From contig CM055112.1 of NCBI GenBank assembly GCA_029204225.1, positions 25,867,922 to 25,931,921 of the forward strand: a stretch of 64,000 bases of DNA, in the 5' to 3' direction. The notes beneath the pieces are model-generated. The model saw only the letters and a program-made list of their open reading frames with translations. It did no database searches and had not been told where the DNA came from. Position 1 is the first letter of the stretch; every line of letters begins with the position of its first letter. Origin of the DNA: Diphasiastrum complanatum. Its lineage: Eukaryota > Streptophyta > Lycopodiopsida > Lycopodiales > Lycopodiaceae. Below are positions 47,337 to 57,737 of this stretch, piece after piece. A program made the translations under genes and the position numbers.

Positions 47337-47861
47337 TTGTGGCTCTATTGTTTTAGTTTCAGTAGTTTGTCTCTAGCAGTCGGTCTACCATTGTACTCAG
47401 ATGATTTTTCACATTATATACAGTGTTTGGCCCCTACATTATTTGCTGCACATTGTGCGTATGTCGCTCTGTACATGTGATGCTTTATTTTATGTTGAAG
47501 AATTCTATGTGCGTGTGTGAATCCTATTTTCATTTAATTTCGTTTGAAGTGAATGCTAGCTTCACATATATGCACCTACATCATGAGCACAGCAATCACC
47601 CCTACACCCCAAACGACATTGAATAAACACATGTAATACATCTGCATTTAAAAAAATTACAAACATTGCATCTTACATGACCAGGCTCGCGTTGCACAAA
47701 AAACAACTATGTATATATTCAACCGTTGTATCAGGATAACATCACATATACTGTCATTTTTTTAAGCAGCCATCTAGTTATTTGCTGCACCATAAACTGC
47801 CGAAAACTACATAGCAACAGTCCGCCACATACGGGTGGACCTCATCTATTCTAAACATCCC

Positions 47862-48269
47862 TCACTGATCCTCCACCGACTCCTCGCCCTCGTCTGGTGC
47901 ATTGTTTTGTCGCTCTTGCTCTGCCTCCCGGTTAGCCCGAGCTGCCTCCTGGTTAGCCCGACGTCTGGCCGCCCTTTCCCTGACCATGATGAGCTGCCGT
48001 CGTGTGAAATTCATTCCGATCTGCTCATCCAGATCCAGCTCGACAGCGGGGACAGGATCCACAGCGGGGGCGGGTGGCTCCGGTTCCGGATTTCTCAATC
48101 GAGTCTGTCGCAGCATCTCTCGGATATCTGCCTCTTGCTTCCGATGCCTCTCGTTGTGCCTTCGGATATCTTCCTCAAGCTTTCTCCTGGCTTCGCCCTC
48201 GGGCTTCGGTGGTATTCGCTCAGCCATCTCGATCGACCTTCTCCTCACAGCACCCTGATCCTTGAACAC
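47862..48269 (-). CDS. Antisense second ORF of hAT-1, charged helical protein, unrecognised
   Basis: A 135-codon frame convergent with the transposase gene and inside the hAT-1 ends. It has two very charged helical segments around EARRKLEEDIRRHNERHRKQ and LIMVRERAARRRANQEAARA, separated by a Pro/Glu linker (NPEPEPPAPAVDPVPAVELD), and ends in an acidic tail. An internal ATG at MAERIPPK is an alternative start. Coiled-coil character is likely. No family is recognised. It may be an accessory protein of the element, a captured host exon, or chance coding in GC-rich sequence. Confidence 0.45.
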   Translation of the reverse strand: MFKDQGAVRRRSIEMAERIPPKPEGEARRKLEEDIRRHNERHRKQEADIREMLRQTRLRNPEPEPPAPAVDPVPAVELDLDEQIGMNFTRRQLIMVRERAARRRANQEAARANREAEQERQNNAPDEGEESVEDQ

Positions 48270-48447
48270 CCTCTCACAGCACCCTGGCTCTCAAACAGCC
48301 TCTCACAGCCTGTCACCGGCTCTCGCTTGCTCTCTCACTGTCTATCACTAGCCCTCTCACAGCCTCTGAAAATGCCGACCACAATGGCATTGTGAGTGCC
48401 TATTTATCCCCACAGCCTGATCGGCCATGTGGATCCCCATCATCCCT

Positions 48448-48635
48448 CCATGTGCCTCCGTACCTGCCCCCATGTGATGCTCCCCCCTGTGTTGGTCTCC
48501 CATTGGGCCCATGGTCTGCTCACCCACAATGCCCATGTGCCTCTGTACTTGCCCCCATGTGATGCTACCCCCCTGTGTTGGTCTCCCATTGGCCCCTCGG
48601 TCTGCTCACTCGCAGTGCCCATGTGCCATTGCAAC
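48448..48635. repeat. Tandem repeat, period about 85 bp, in hAT-1
   Basis: Copies opening CCATGTGCCTC and containing TGCCCCCATGTGATGCT and TGTGTTGGTCTCCCATTGG start at 48448 and 48533, with a partial third at 48619. They lie between the antisense ORF and the right subterminal array. Confidence 0.85.
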
Positions 48636-48777
48636 AGTCCCCTGCATCATGTACTGTACCCTCTTTTTTTACACCCAGAACCCCCTCTTTTTACTTTTTT
48701 TTGTCCTTTTTTGGTAGTTAATATGCAAAAAAAAATTACTAAAAATATATTAAAAAATAAAAAAAATATTAAAAATG

Positions 48778-48870
48778 GTACCGCCCTGGTACCGCGGATC
48801 CCAGGGCGGTACCGTACCGGCGGTACCACTGATATGGTACCGGCGGTACCATACCAGCGGTACCAGAGGG
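48778..48870. repeat. Right subterminal GGTACC array of hAT-1
   Basis: At least seven GGTACC units, most in the form GGTACCGGCGGTACC or GGTACCGCGGATCCC, lie within 100 bp of the right end, mirroring the left array. Confidence 0.8.
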
Positions 48871-48903
48871 TACTATGATATATATATTTATATATATACA
48901 TAC

Positions 48904-49110
48904 CATAGGTCCCGCGGTACCATATGGGTCGGCGGTACCAAAAAAAAAAAAAATTTGCAAAAATAACACGGGAATTGTTTTTTTTTTTTAATATTATGGT
49001 ACCGCGGATCCCAGGGCGGTACTGTACCGGCGGTACCACTGTTATGGTACCGGCGGTACCACTCTTATGGTACCGGCGGTACCATACTAGCGGTACCACG
49101 TGGTACTATG
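48904..49110. mobile_element. 207-bp non-autonomous hAT element (MITE) related to hAT-1
   Basis: It opens CATAGGTCCCGCGGTACC and closes GGTACCACGTGGTACTATG, the same ends as hAT-1. It is flanked by perfect 8-bp duplications ATACATAC (48896-48903 and 49111-49118). Inside are many GGTACC units and an A-rich/T-rich core (AATTTGCAAAAATAACACGG). It has no coding capacity and is probably a deletion derivative mobilised by a hAT-1-type transposase. Confidence 0.88.
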
Positions 49111-49149
49111 ATACATACATATATATCACTACCACAACAAAAGAATGGG

Positions 49150-49700
49150 TAATGAAGGGCGACAAAGGGAAGTGGCAATGGGAGAAATCCATGTAATTAT
49201 GCTAAATGGCACTTCAAGCATGCTAAATAAAGTCATGCATGTCCCTGGGTTGTAAAAGGATCTATTTTCAATAAAGGGTTGATTGTGAAGTTGGGGCCAA
49301 TGAGGAACATATCAATTGGAAGTGGAAAATACTTTGATACATTCATAGATGACTTCTCCAAGAAGGTACTTACCTACATAATCAAAAACATTGGAAGCAT
49401 AAGAAAAGTTCAAGCTATTCAAACGTCTTGTTGAGAAGCATATTGGAAAGAGTATTCTAATGCTAAGGACACATAATTGTGGCAGCTATGTCTCAAGGAA
49501 ATTTGTGTGTTATTGTATAGAACAAAGACTGCAAGGCAACTCACAACCCCATACTCACCGTAACAAAATGGCGTTGCAGAATGGAAGAACTAGACCACTA
49601 TGGGCTTGGTGCTAAGCACGATAGATTGTGTTAGGAATAGCAAGACCACGTCGAAGGCAAAGCTAGTCTAATCCACCCAGCCAATGCACTCTCTTGTGAA
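49150..49700 (+). pseudogene. copia fragment (protease end plus integrase core)
   Basis: Plus-strand frames read LNGTSSMLNKVMHVPGL (protease end), then after a deletion SGKYFDTFIDDFSKKVLTYI (integrase), and PYSP*QNGVAEWKN near 49560, the region of the third catalytic residue. Several stops are present. It is unrelated in strand to copia-3 further right. Confidence 0.75.
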
Positions 49701-50740
49701 TTTGCATGGACACCATAGGTGGTAGTTGCTGCTGACACCCATCGGCATGCTGCATGCATGGATAACTGTTGCATGTGTGGGGTCCCAGTCCGTCACAGTT
49801 GCTTAGCAGGTGCATTTAATCCACTTGTCAGAATTCTAATACTCCATTGCCCACAGTGTTCCCCAAGCATATGTAGGAAAGATATGCAGCTTCAGTGCCG
49901 TAGCCTCAACATTATTGCGATATTTTGTTTACTAGGTATCCCGTAGATAGCCCAAGTCACGATACTTCCTAATGACTGTTATATAAGTAGGAGCTGACCA
50001 TAGTGGAGCATTTTTTATTTCAAGAAATTGACAGGCTCTTTGAAAAACTTACAGGGCTTGCAAAGTAAGATTAAAGGCTCACGTTCGACGTTGCGGGATG
50101 CCAGGCTCACAAAATGCAAGAGTCATGTTACTAGAAAATATATTGACACAATCATGCACCGTTGCCTCAAAATATGGATAAAACTATCATTAAATCCACA
50201 AATGTTACCTATTAATTCATATGAGGACAAGGCAAAGCAGTGTTGTCGCTCGAAAATGGCTATATTCCGATCATGAGTTCTAAGTGCTTTCCAAAATCTA
50301 AAGACTCCTTGTTGCAATAGAAGCCAGTTTGAACTGAACACAACTTAAGACACGTCCAGGCATGCCAGGCCACGTCCAGACATGCCATGCCATGTAAAGA
50401 AGAATATAAAGAGATCGGTACGTAGTCAGTACTAATCATTTAGAAAATTTTCAGAAAAACAGAAATTAATTCCATCTCTGCCATTTCGCACAAAACTTCT
50501 TGTTTGGTGTAAAATGAATATGAAACAGCAAGAAAAATGTTCGACAAAAAACATGTGAAATTGCAGAGAAAGAAGCACAGATTGCTTGCTAACCAGAGAC
50601 TTCATAGCTCCCTGAACTTATGCATCTACCGTCTATCTAAATTGCAACTGCGAAAGTCATCGATTCATTTTCCATCACCAAAACACAACCAACTCTGCAA
50701 ATATAAACCAGAAAACCTGAAGCAAAACTGCTCGAATTAC
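49701..50740. other. No recognised feature
   Basis: No exon compatible with the phase-1 donor at 50740 was found here. A stretch near 50066-50130 on the minus strand has a GTAAGT donor, but its frame contains a stop in the required phase. Confidence 0.4.
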
Positions 50741-50765
50741 CAGTAGCAGAATTGGAATCAGCCAT
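50741..50765 (-). other. Candidate first coding exon of the NTF2-like gene
   Basis: On the minus strand an ATG at 50765 opens MADSNSAT plus one base, then a GTAATT donor (phase 1). The NTF2-like exon ending at 31852 begins with two bases that complete a codon in exactly this phase, giving glycine, and continues [16 protein letters not shown] in similar composition. Upstream sequence to about 50830 looks like a 5' untranslated region (TC-rich, no ATG). The link is inference: a phase match alone occurs by chance one time in three. Confidence 0.5.
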
Positions 50766-50799
50766 TGAGAGCGACGAGATGCGATGGCGAGAAACAGAA

Positions 50800-50930
50800 G
50801 GAAGGATCGTAGCTTCGAGGGCAGCAGCTATGGCGATGCCGTGTATATGGGAGAACCTCGATGGGGTTTAAATGGCACAAGATATTTCACGCCGGACCAC
50901 CTGGATTTATGACACGTGGCATAACTGCCA
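50800..50930 (-). promoter_or_regulatory. Promoter-like region with G-box, upstream of 50765 ATG
   Basis: A CACGTG core within GCCACGTGTC (minus strand) lies at 50913-50918, about 150 bp upstream of the start codon. TATA-like ATTTAAAC (about 50867) and CATATAC (about 50843) sequences lie between. A G-box is bound by bZIP and bHLH factors in plants. Expression is not shown. Confidence 0.45.
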
Positions 50931-52063
50931 GTTGGACTCTTTGCGAGGGCTTACTCATAAAAACGTGGCAGCATCTGAGCGTTTAAGACAATATCCTACG
51001 GTGGTAAAGTTTAATAGTTATCCCTGATCTTATTAATAAAAAATAATGAAAAACCCATGACCATACCATAAGATTAAAGTATATAAAACAATACAGCATA
51101 AGGTGAACAAAGTAACAAACCAGCCAAGTGGACAAAAGCATAAAGAAAAATCTAGTATTTAGGGTGATCTAGAATACTGAAGTTTGGTTGTTGCGTGGCC
51201 TTTCGCTTGTCACCCATTTTTTTAAATTTTGGCAAATGAGTTGACCCACTTACATTTCACATTTGGTTGACAAGTTTAAATGAAGGGTTACAATTGGAAA
51301 AGTTAAAACTGAAATGCATTTGGAATATTGGCAGTGAAGGGTTAAAAAAAACTTTAATATGTAGGCCAGTATGTTAAGGGCACCTCAACATGCCAAGTGA
51401 CATTGGCTAGTCCAAAAAATGGATTTGACTTGCCCCTATGAGAGAGAGAGAGAGAGAGAGAGTCCCTGCCATGTCATCTGCCACATAGTGGCAAATGAGT
51501 GTTAAGTGACAGGGTAGGAGTCCCATTTTTTAACCTAGACCAATAGGAGAGCTCTATTTTAAATTTTGGACTTACCATGCATGTAATGTGAAATGGACCT
51601 TAGAAATCTAACAAGGAATAGTGGCAAGCCACAATGGCCCTTAATAAAAGCTAGTGTATAGGCCACTGCAAAGTTGTTTTGCTTTATTTGGTTTTCAGGA
51701 ATGAGTTTTAGTCATGGTGCATATAAATAATGTAACATTGAATGGCTGATCCATGTTGAGATTGAAGATATTCCATGGAATATCTTCAATTGTAAGAATT
51801 TGTCCAAAAATAGTCTAGTTTATTGTTGCATTTGTTGTGATTGTTTGTTTGAGGCTATGTTGATTCATAAGAGTTGTGAGATGGCTCGTAACATTGTCTA
51901 AAAAGAACATCGCAATGTTTCTCCTAAAATGTTTGTTGGTGGTGTGTTTGTATTTCAAGTATGCTCATCTTCTATATTGTGTGATGTATTCATTTAGTGT
52001 TTGGTTGTTATCGTCATATACGGGTGTCCCTAGAAAATGGTCATTTTGAATTGCATGGAATTC
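50931..52063. other. AT-rich, (GA)n at 51440-51461, no gene recognised
   Basis: Only short low-complexity frames. The sequence would be upstream flank of the candidate NTF2-like promoter. Confidence 0.4.
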
Positions 52064-52276
52064 TTAAAGATCACAAAATTGTGGTTTCAAGTTACTTGCA
52101 AGCACAATAAGGTCATCTACCAAAATAGCAAATTCGTGTTTTTGTATTGATATTGTATTTACATATTGAATGAAAAGGTGAGCATCATAGGGATTTGGGG
52201 TTGCCATTTTGCATGTGTTCATATACATTCCATTTGAGTGTGGTGAGGTGAGGTATAAGTTTTGAATATCTTGCAC
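52064..52276 (-). pseudogene. copia reverse transcriptase scrap
   Basis: The frame contains HEFAILVDDLIVLASNLK, which resembles the copia RT active-site block ILxLYVDDLIV with a small deletion before VDD. No other element parts were recognised around it. Confidence 0.45.
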
Positions 52277-52540
52277 TTTTATGTAGATCTACATCTAATC
52301 GTAACTTAACATTTTGCAAAATATGTACATATATAGTACACTAGATAGGGTTGCGTATGTTAGGTCATTTAATCTAATATGTTGACCAATGTGTGGATTG
52401 AGGATTTGGTTTATCGTTGATAGAGTCTGCACCTTGCTAGCAACAGTCACCAATTTTCATATTAGACTTAGAGTTTGACTTTTCAAAGTTATATTAGTCT
52501 AAAAGCATTTGAATAAACATTTTTTGAAAGTGGGGGAAAG

Positions 52541-53028
52541 TGTAGTACACAAGTTTTAGAGATTCAAGTTTGAATGTGGAGACATTCGAATCTAGTCCAC
52601 ATTAATGCTAGGGTTTTTGTTATGGAGAGAAACCAAACTCATTAATGAATCATGGATCTGCTATATATATTTGTACACTCGTGGGAAGAGACATATTCTC
52701 TCTATCTTATCTCACGTCATGCTTATACATGAGTTCTCTTGGGTTCATCTATCCATTGGTGCACTATATTTGTGATATCTTGCAATCTTGTATGTAGAAT
52801 GCTTATTTTATGGTATTTTCGGATCCACACGTGTGAAATACAATAGCTTACTATTTTTGTACGAGCAAAAACTTCATCATATCATTTGTTTGATGTTTGA
52901 TCAAGTTCTTATTGAGTTTGCATCTCTTTCATAGAGTAGATGTTGATTTTTCTACATAGGCAACATTGATAAAGTTGATCTATTTCTAACCAAAGATCAA
53001 GTTATGGATTTGGATCTTAATCTTCACA
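52541..53028 (+). repeat. copia-type LTR (488 bp), plus strand
   Basis: Starts TGTAGTACACAAG and ends ATCTTCACA, with a perfect 12-base primer site right after. A TATA-like segment (CTATATATATTTG) lies at about 52657-52670. A purine run GTGGGGGAAAG precedes the LTR start. No matching second LTR was found in the window. Confidence 0.75.
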
Positions 53029-53040
53029 TGGTATCAGAGC
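53029..53040 (+). other. Primer-binding site (initiator Met tRNA)
   Basis: TGGTATCAGAGC, the perfect copia primer-binding site, directly follows the LTR. Confidence 0.9.
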
Positions 53041-54960
53041 TTGTGTTGCAGGTTTTGAAAGGATCAGGCACATCTATCAAGGATTTGGAGAAGATATCAA
53101 TGCTAGAGCATGCTAGATTGACTTCTACCCAAAAATCGAGTTTCTGTAATATGTAGATTGGATCTTTTGTAGATCAAAACTCATTTTAGGTCAATGAACT
53201 TGAGAAATTCCGATTTCACACCATACTTCTAGAAATAGCCGATTTTGGATGCATTAGGAAGGTCTCACTTGAGGCTACAAGACTCTATATCAAGTTATTG
53301 GCAATTGCATGTAGAATTTGAAATAATCATTTTTTTGTGATTTTGTCAAAACTTTAATTTTGTTTGGATCTCTATTTTGTGAGGTTACTAAACTTCATTA
53401 GAGTGTGTTTCAATCTTAGGAAGTGGCAAGAGTCATTAGATTGAGGATAGATCATAAGTTGATCAAGATTTCTACATTCTATGTGTTGATTTGCTAGATA
53501 TATGCTGAGAAGTCGTTTGGCGGTTTCTCAACAAAAGGAAGCCAAAACGGATTCACATTCATCCTCTCTTGTTTTTCTACATTTTTAATTTGTTTAAGCA
53601 TTCAGTAAAAATGAGCCAGTCTTTGACTTGGCACCTTTGCAAAGAAGATGAGTCAAAGGATCAACAATATATTACAGAAGGTTGATGTGTGGAAGAAATT
53701 GGACAATATGATTAAAATCTTGAGAAAAAAATACATTTACAAATGCAGATAAGCTTGTGTGAAGTTTGTCGATGTTGTTTCAAAAGCAAGGGGCCCATAT
53801 CACATCACGCATTACATGGTCAGTTGCTTTAACTAACCTTAATGTTTATATCGTTACTTATTGCAATTTTTAGTTTCTAAAGTTATCTCTCTCTATTTTA
53901 CAACACATACTCAAACATCACACAACATTTTTTGCGAACACTTACGGGAGCCTGAGTATTTGGTCATCACAAAGAATGGAAAAACCATATTGGCAGCATT
54001 CCATCCTCACATTACAACAAGTTTAGAAAAGCTTTCAAATTCATAGAGCAAGAGAGAAGCTCATCATAGGCATAGGCAAAAAAAACATTGTTTATATTGA
54101 CAATATAAATTGACAATACAAAGTTTTCATTCATTGTCATCCGATATGGTATCTTCTCCAATTGTTGTATTATCATGGAGAAACTCTCTGTTGAATATGC
54201 ATCTAGGAGATGTGCATTATTTTTTTTTCCACTTAGCTCTATATATGTTGCATACCATCAATGATAAGAGCTCCTTAAAGGAACGTTTTCTGAAGAAAAT
54301 CCTAAAAATATTCAGGACATAACTTCTTTTAACAAAATTGATCTTATTAGCCTTAGCAAACCTATGGGCCTCCTAAATAATAAGATAGTGGCTTCACATC
54401 CATTATAAGTGTCTCTCCAACTAGATTGAATTGAGAATGAGCAACACATATCTCATTCTTCTTAAAATGTCTTCCCAAAACATCTGCATTCCCCAAATTC
54501 ATCATTGCCAAAACTTTTCACATTCTTTGCTTTCGCCACACTCTCCTCAGATCCCAAAACTTGATCTCAAAGGTTCTACTCTCCCAAGAGCCTACATTCC
54601 CAAAAGCAGCTTTTTGAACTTTGCAGCATCTTGAGTAGTGAGAGAGTATAGAACTTAGATCAAGATCCGAATCCACCATCCCCACTTCACTTTTTTGTTC
54701 TCTATCAATTTTATATTCCCTTATGTACATTATTCATTGATTGATTGTATTTTTTTGAAGAAACCTAAAGTTTTCTACATGTCAAAGCTTTTGTATTTTT
54801 TGGACTGTTGCATTTTTTAACCAAGTTTTGCACAGATCGCATTCTTCACACTTTCCTGAAGAAATCGACACCAAGTTAAAAATTATGACTTGCTGGAAAG
54901 ACGTCTTGATAGAAACAAGACTGATAATCCACAGTAGAAATGCAGATAACTGAAATGCTT
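53041..54960. other. Facing leaders of two copia-type elements, no coding recognised
   Basis: This stretch lies between a plus-strand primer site (53029) and a minus-strand primer site (54961). No gag or pol motif was found, so both elements are gutted, or are non-autonomous forms lacking coding sequence. Confidence 0.55.
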
Positions 54961-54972
54961 GCTCTGATACCA
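54961..54972 (-). other. Primer-binding site (initiator Met tRNA) of L2 element
   Basis: GCTCTGATACCA on the plus strand is the exact complement of TGGTATCAGAGC and abuts the L2 LTR. Confidence 0.9.
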
Positions 54973-55690
54973 TGTCGTGAAAAGGTGGTCGTGAGCGTAG
55001 TGGAGGCTCGGTTGCTCAGAGCATAGGCGTGTAGGAACAGAAACGCAACAGTTAGCAGCAGAATTATTCAAGTAGAAGAATTCATACAAAATGCGCAAAT
55101 GAACGACGCAGTAGTGAGACAAAAATTGCACTCTGATTGGTAATCAATAGTGAGTACAATAGCTTGAAGTAATAACTTCAGCTTGCTGAGCGTGATAACA
55201 TTGGCTACAGATAACTCTGATTGAAAGAGAAATTTCAAAAATTAACACTTACATAGCTTGATTCAACTAATATAGAGATTTACAAGTGTCAAAAATATCT
55301 TCAAGCCTTTGATGCTATTTATGCCAGTCTTTGCATATGTACAAAGTTGGTTATTGCCAACTGCCTTTGGAATATTTGTTTGTCCAGCTGTTTTTAGGGT
55401 TACTCATAAGTTGGCGAAGTCGGTCAGCCAATGTAGAAAAAGCAAAAAAGCAAAAAGGTGAAAAAGACGAAGGTGCCTTTAAAAATGGTTTCTAAGGTAT
55501 TCTGGCCACTTGGCCAGTGTGTCGCATTTTTTGCTAAGGAGCGAAAAAAGGCGAAAAATACGAAGGTGCCTAAAAATGATTTCTAAGGTATTTTGGCCAC
55601 TTGGCCAGTGTGTCGCATTTTTTGCTAAGGAGTGAAAAAGACGAAAAAGACAAAGGTGCCTTAAAATGATTTCTAAGGTATAAAAAATCT
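54973..55690 (-). repeat. LTR of family 'L2', minus-strand copy
   Basis: Inverted copy of 12204-12879. On the plus strand it begins TGTCGTGAAAAGG beside the primer site. It carries three units of 90-93 bp (GAAGGTGCC at 55469, 55562 and, as AAAGGTGCC, 55652) with the palindrome GGCCACTTGGCC. The outer end is approximate. Confidence 0.8.
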
Positions 55691-56130
55691 CAAAGGGAAA
55701 AAATGTGAAGGCCTTCGGGTTTTTCAGAATGCTCATTACTTGAACGATTTGTTTAAGATTGAGCTTAAGAAATCTAACAATTTGATGGCAACTTTATCTC
55801 TTTAGTTTCTAGAGGGTGGGCCAATATTTTACGAGCCCCAAAGTTACTGCTGATGGGAATTAATCTACTGTTCTTCTCAGGCCATAGCGGAAATGAAAGG
55901 TCGTCATCCCATCAGAGAAAAGATAATGATGATAAAAGGATCTTGGATTTACTTGGAGAACGGAGTTATGATAGAGCTGTTCTGATTGTGTTGATTAAAA
56001 GTATCAGTGTAGGAGTCTTAGACTACCATAAAGAGAGATTGCAAAAAACACTTAGGCGTTTGAGACAGCCATGCAATTCTCTGATACTGATATCCTAATT
56101 TAAAGAAATGTAAGAACGATTAGGCATCAA
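55691..56130. other. No recognised feature
   Basis: A plus-strand 81-codon frame (55853-56098) is unfamiliar. No LTR end could be set. Confidence 0.35.
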
Positions 56131-56149
56131 AGACAGCCATATATTTCTT

Positions 56150-56863
56150 TGTTTATGATACTTGCGGAAGAAGGGTGAGAGTTAATTAACATTCAACGGA
56201 ATGCAGTGAGGAAATAAACAATAGTGAATATATATATTAATGTTGTAATAACAACGATCAGATCACAATACAATTGTGCTAATAAGTGCGTGATCCTACG
56301 TACAGAAACGAAACAGTTGCTATAGTTCTAAATATTTACTCTCTCTATATATCCTCTAACTTTGAGGAGTCAGATACTGTGAAGACAAATTTTGGTCATT
56401 TCTACAAATCTCTTCAATTAACCTCTGTCAATCAATTGCTCATTTACTTATATCGCAACTAGATGATCTTGTGTTATTCTAACTTTACAATTACAAGATC
56501 GTAAACAGCTGTTTACCTGATCAATTAGAACAGTTATTCATTGGGGCGTGAAGACGTAGACAGTCTTTACTTGAGATCTTTTGTAAATCTGCAGTGTCGT
56601 ATTTTTCGCATTATTCGAGAAAAATGTCGCATTTTTTAAAGTGTCTGAAATGGCCCAAAATCCTGAGTGAAACACTTTGTCACATTTTTCGCAAAATCAT
56701 CTTTGTCGAGTTTGTCACATTTTTCACCTGTTGAAGTATGCAAAGCAAAAATGCAAACTGTTGTGAAAAACAATTCATTTTCTATAGACTACTTTGAGAG
56801 AGTGATTTACATAAAAGGAAAGGGGGCAGTTAGGATGAGTAGGAGGAAGATTAAACTTTAACA
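56150..56863 (-). repeat. Probable 3' LTR of copia-3 (inner end fixed, outer end unknown)
   Basis: On the minus strand a tract AAGGGGGAG is followed by TGTTAAAGTTTAATC at 56863, the usual polypurine tract plus LTR start. Four copies of a motif like TGTCGCATTTTT occur at 56590-56725. The left end was not found, so the start given is a guess. Confidence 0.5.
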
Positions 56864-57026
56864 CTCCCCCTTAAGCTTACTACTACAAATCTAAATTACA
56901 ATTGAGATTTATCATATCTACTAAAGTAGAATGTTTATCTCTAGACAATGGCTTTGTCAAATATCGGCCAACATACTGTCTGTATGACAGTAACTTGGTA
57001 CGACATCTTTATTTTGAACTTTCTCC

Positions 57027-57737
57027 CTAAGAAAATGGAACTGAACTTCTAGTATGAGTACGTGGGTTCAGAGATAGAGCTATGCAGCTCTGATTGTCGG
57101 ACTGGAGTATAGCTGGACCGATCAATGGAAATTGTAGATCTTGTAGTAACCTTCTGAGCCAAATTATCTCCTTCATTGCTAATGTAGCTGCAACGTATTC
57201 GGATTTTGTGGAGGACACCGAAATTCATTTTTGCTTTCTGCTATTCCATGAAATGGGTCCTCCTGCAAGGAAACAAATATAACCTGGTGTGGATTTTTCG
57301 GTATCCACGTCTCCTGCCCAATCTGAATCTAAATAAGTGACTAGTGAAAGTGCAGCTTATGTATTACCATTATAGCTCAAAGCATAGTGCTTCAAAGTTT
57401 GAATGTACTTTAGTACTCTTTGCAAAGCCTTTCAATGTTGTAAGCCTAGATTGAACATGTATTGAGACAATGTGCTTACCGCATATGCTAGATCGGGTCA
57501 TGTGCAGATCATAGAATACATTATAGATCCTATGACATACTGATAAGGATATATGCACATTTCTTGTTGTTCTGCATAAGTTCTGGGGCACATGTTTTTA
57601 GATAGCTTGGATCCTGGATTCATAGATGTGTCTATCAGTTTACAGTCCTTCATGCCATATATGCGAAGTACATTGATTAGATAGGACTCTTGGCTTATAG
57701 TGATCCTTCTGCTTGCACGATCTTTGGTAATCTCCAT
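57027..57737 (-). pseudogene. copia-3 RT end and RNase H
   Basis: RT C-terminal part: ITISQESYLINVLRIYGMKD and YQYVIGSIMYSMICT. RNase H: SSTKSEYVAATLAMKEIIWL and ILQSDNQSCIALSLNP, with the catalytic SDNQS kept. Several frame breaks lie between them. Confidence 0.8.

Larger units (their letters stand above)
42646..48877 (+). mobile_element. hAT element 'hAT-1' (about 6.2 kb) with TIRs and 8-bp target duplication
   Basis: The element opens CATAGGTCCCGCGGTAC at 42646 and closes GGGTACTATG at 48877, which gives CATAG...CTATG inverted ends. ATATATAT on both sides (42638-42645, 48878-48885) is consistent with the 8-bp duplication typical of hAT, although it lies in a TA microsatellite and is weak by itself. 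The same two ends recur on the 207-bp element at 48904, where the duplication is unambiguous, which supports the borders. Subterminal GGTACC palindrome arrays are inside both ends. It encodes a spliced transposase on the plus strand and a second ORF on the minus strand. Confidence 0.8.

Noticed and set aside
50066-50130. Exon of the NTF2-like gene between 49.7 and 50.7 kb
   Set aside because: A GTAAGT donor exists, but in the phase required after the 50741-50765 exon the stretch contains a stop.
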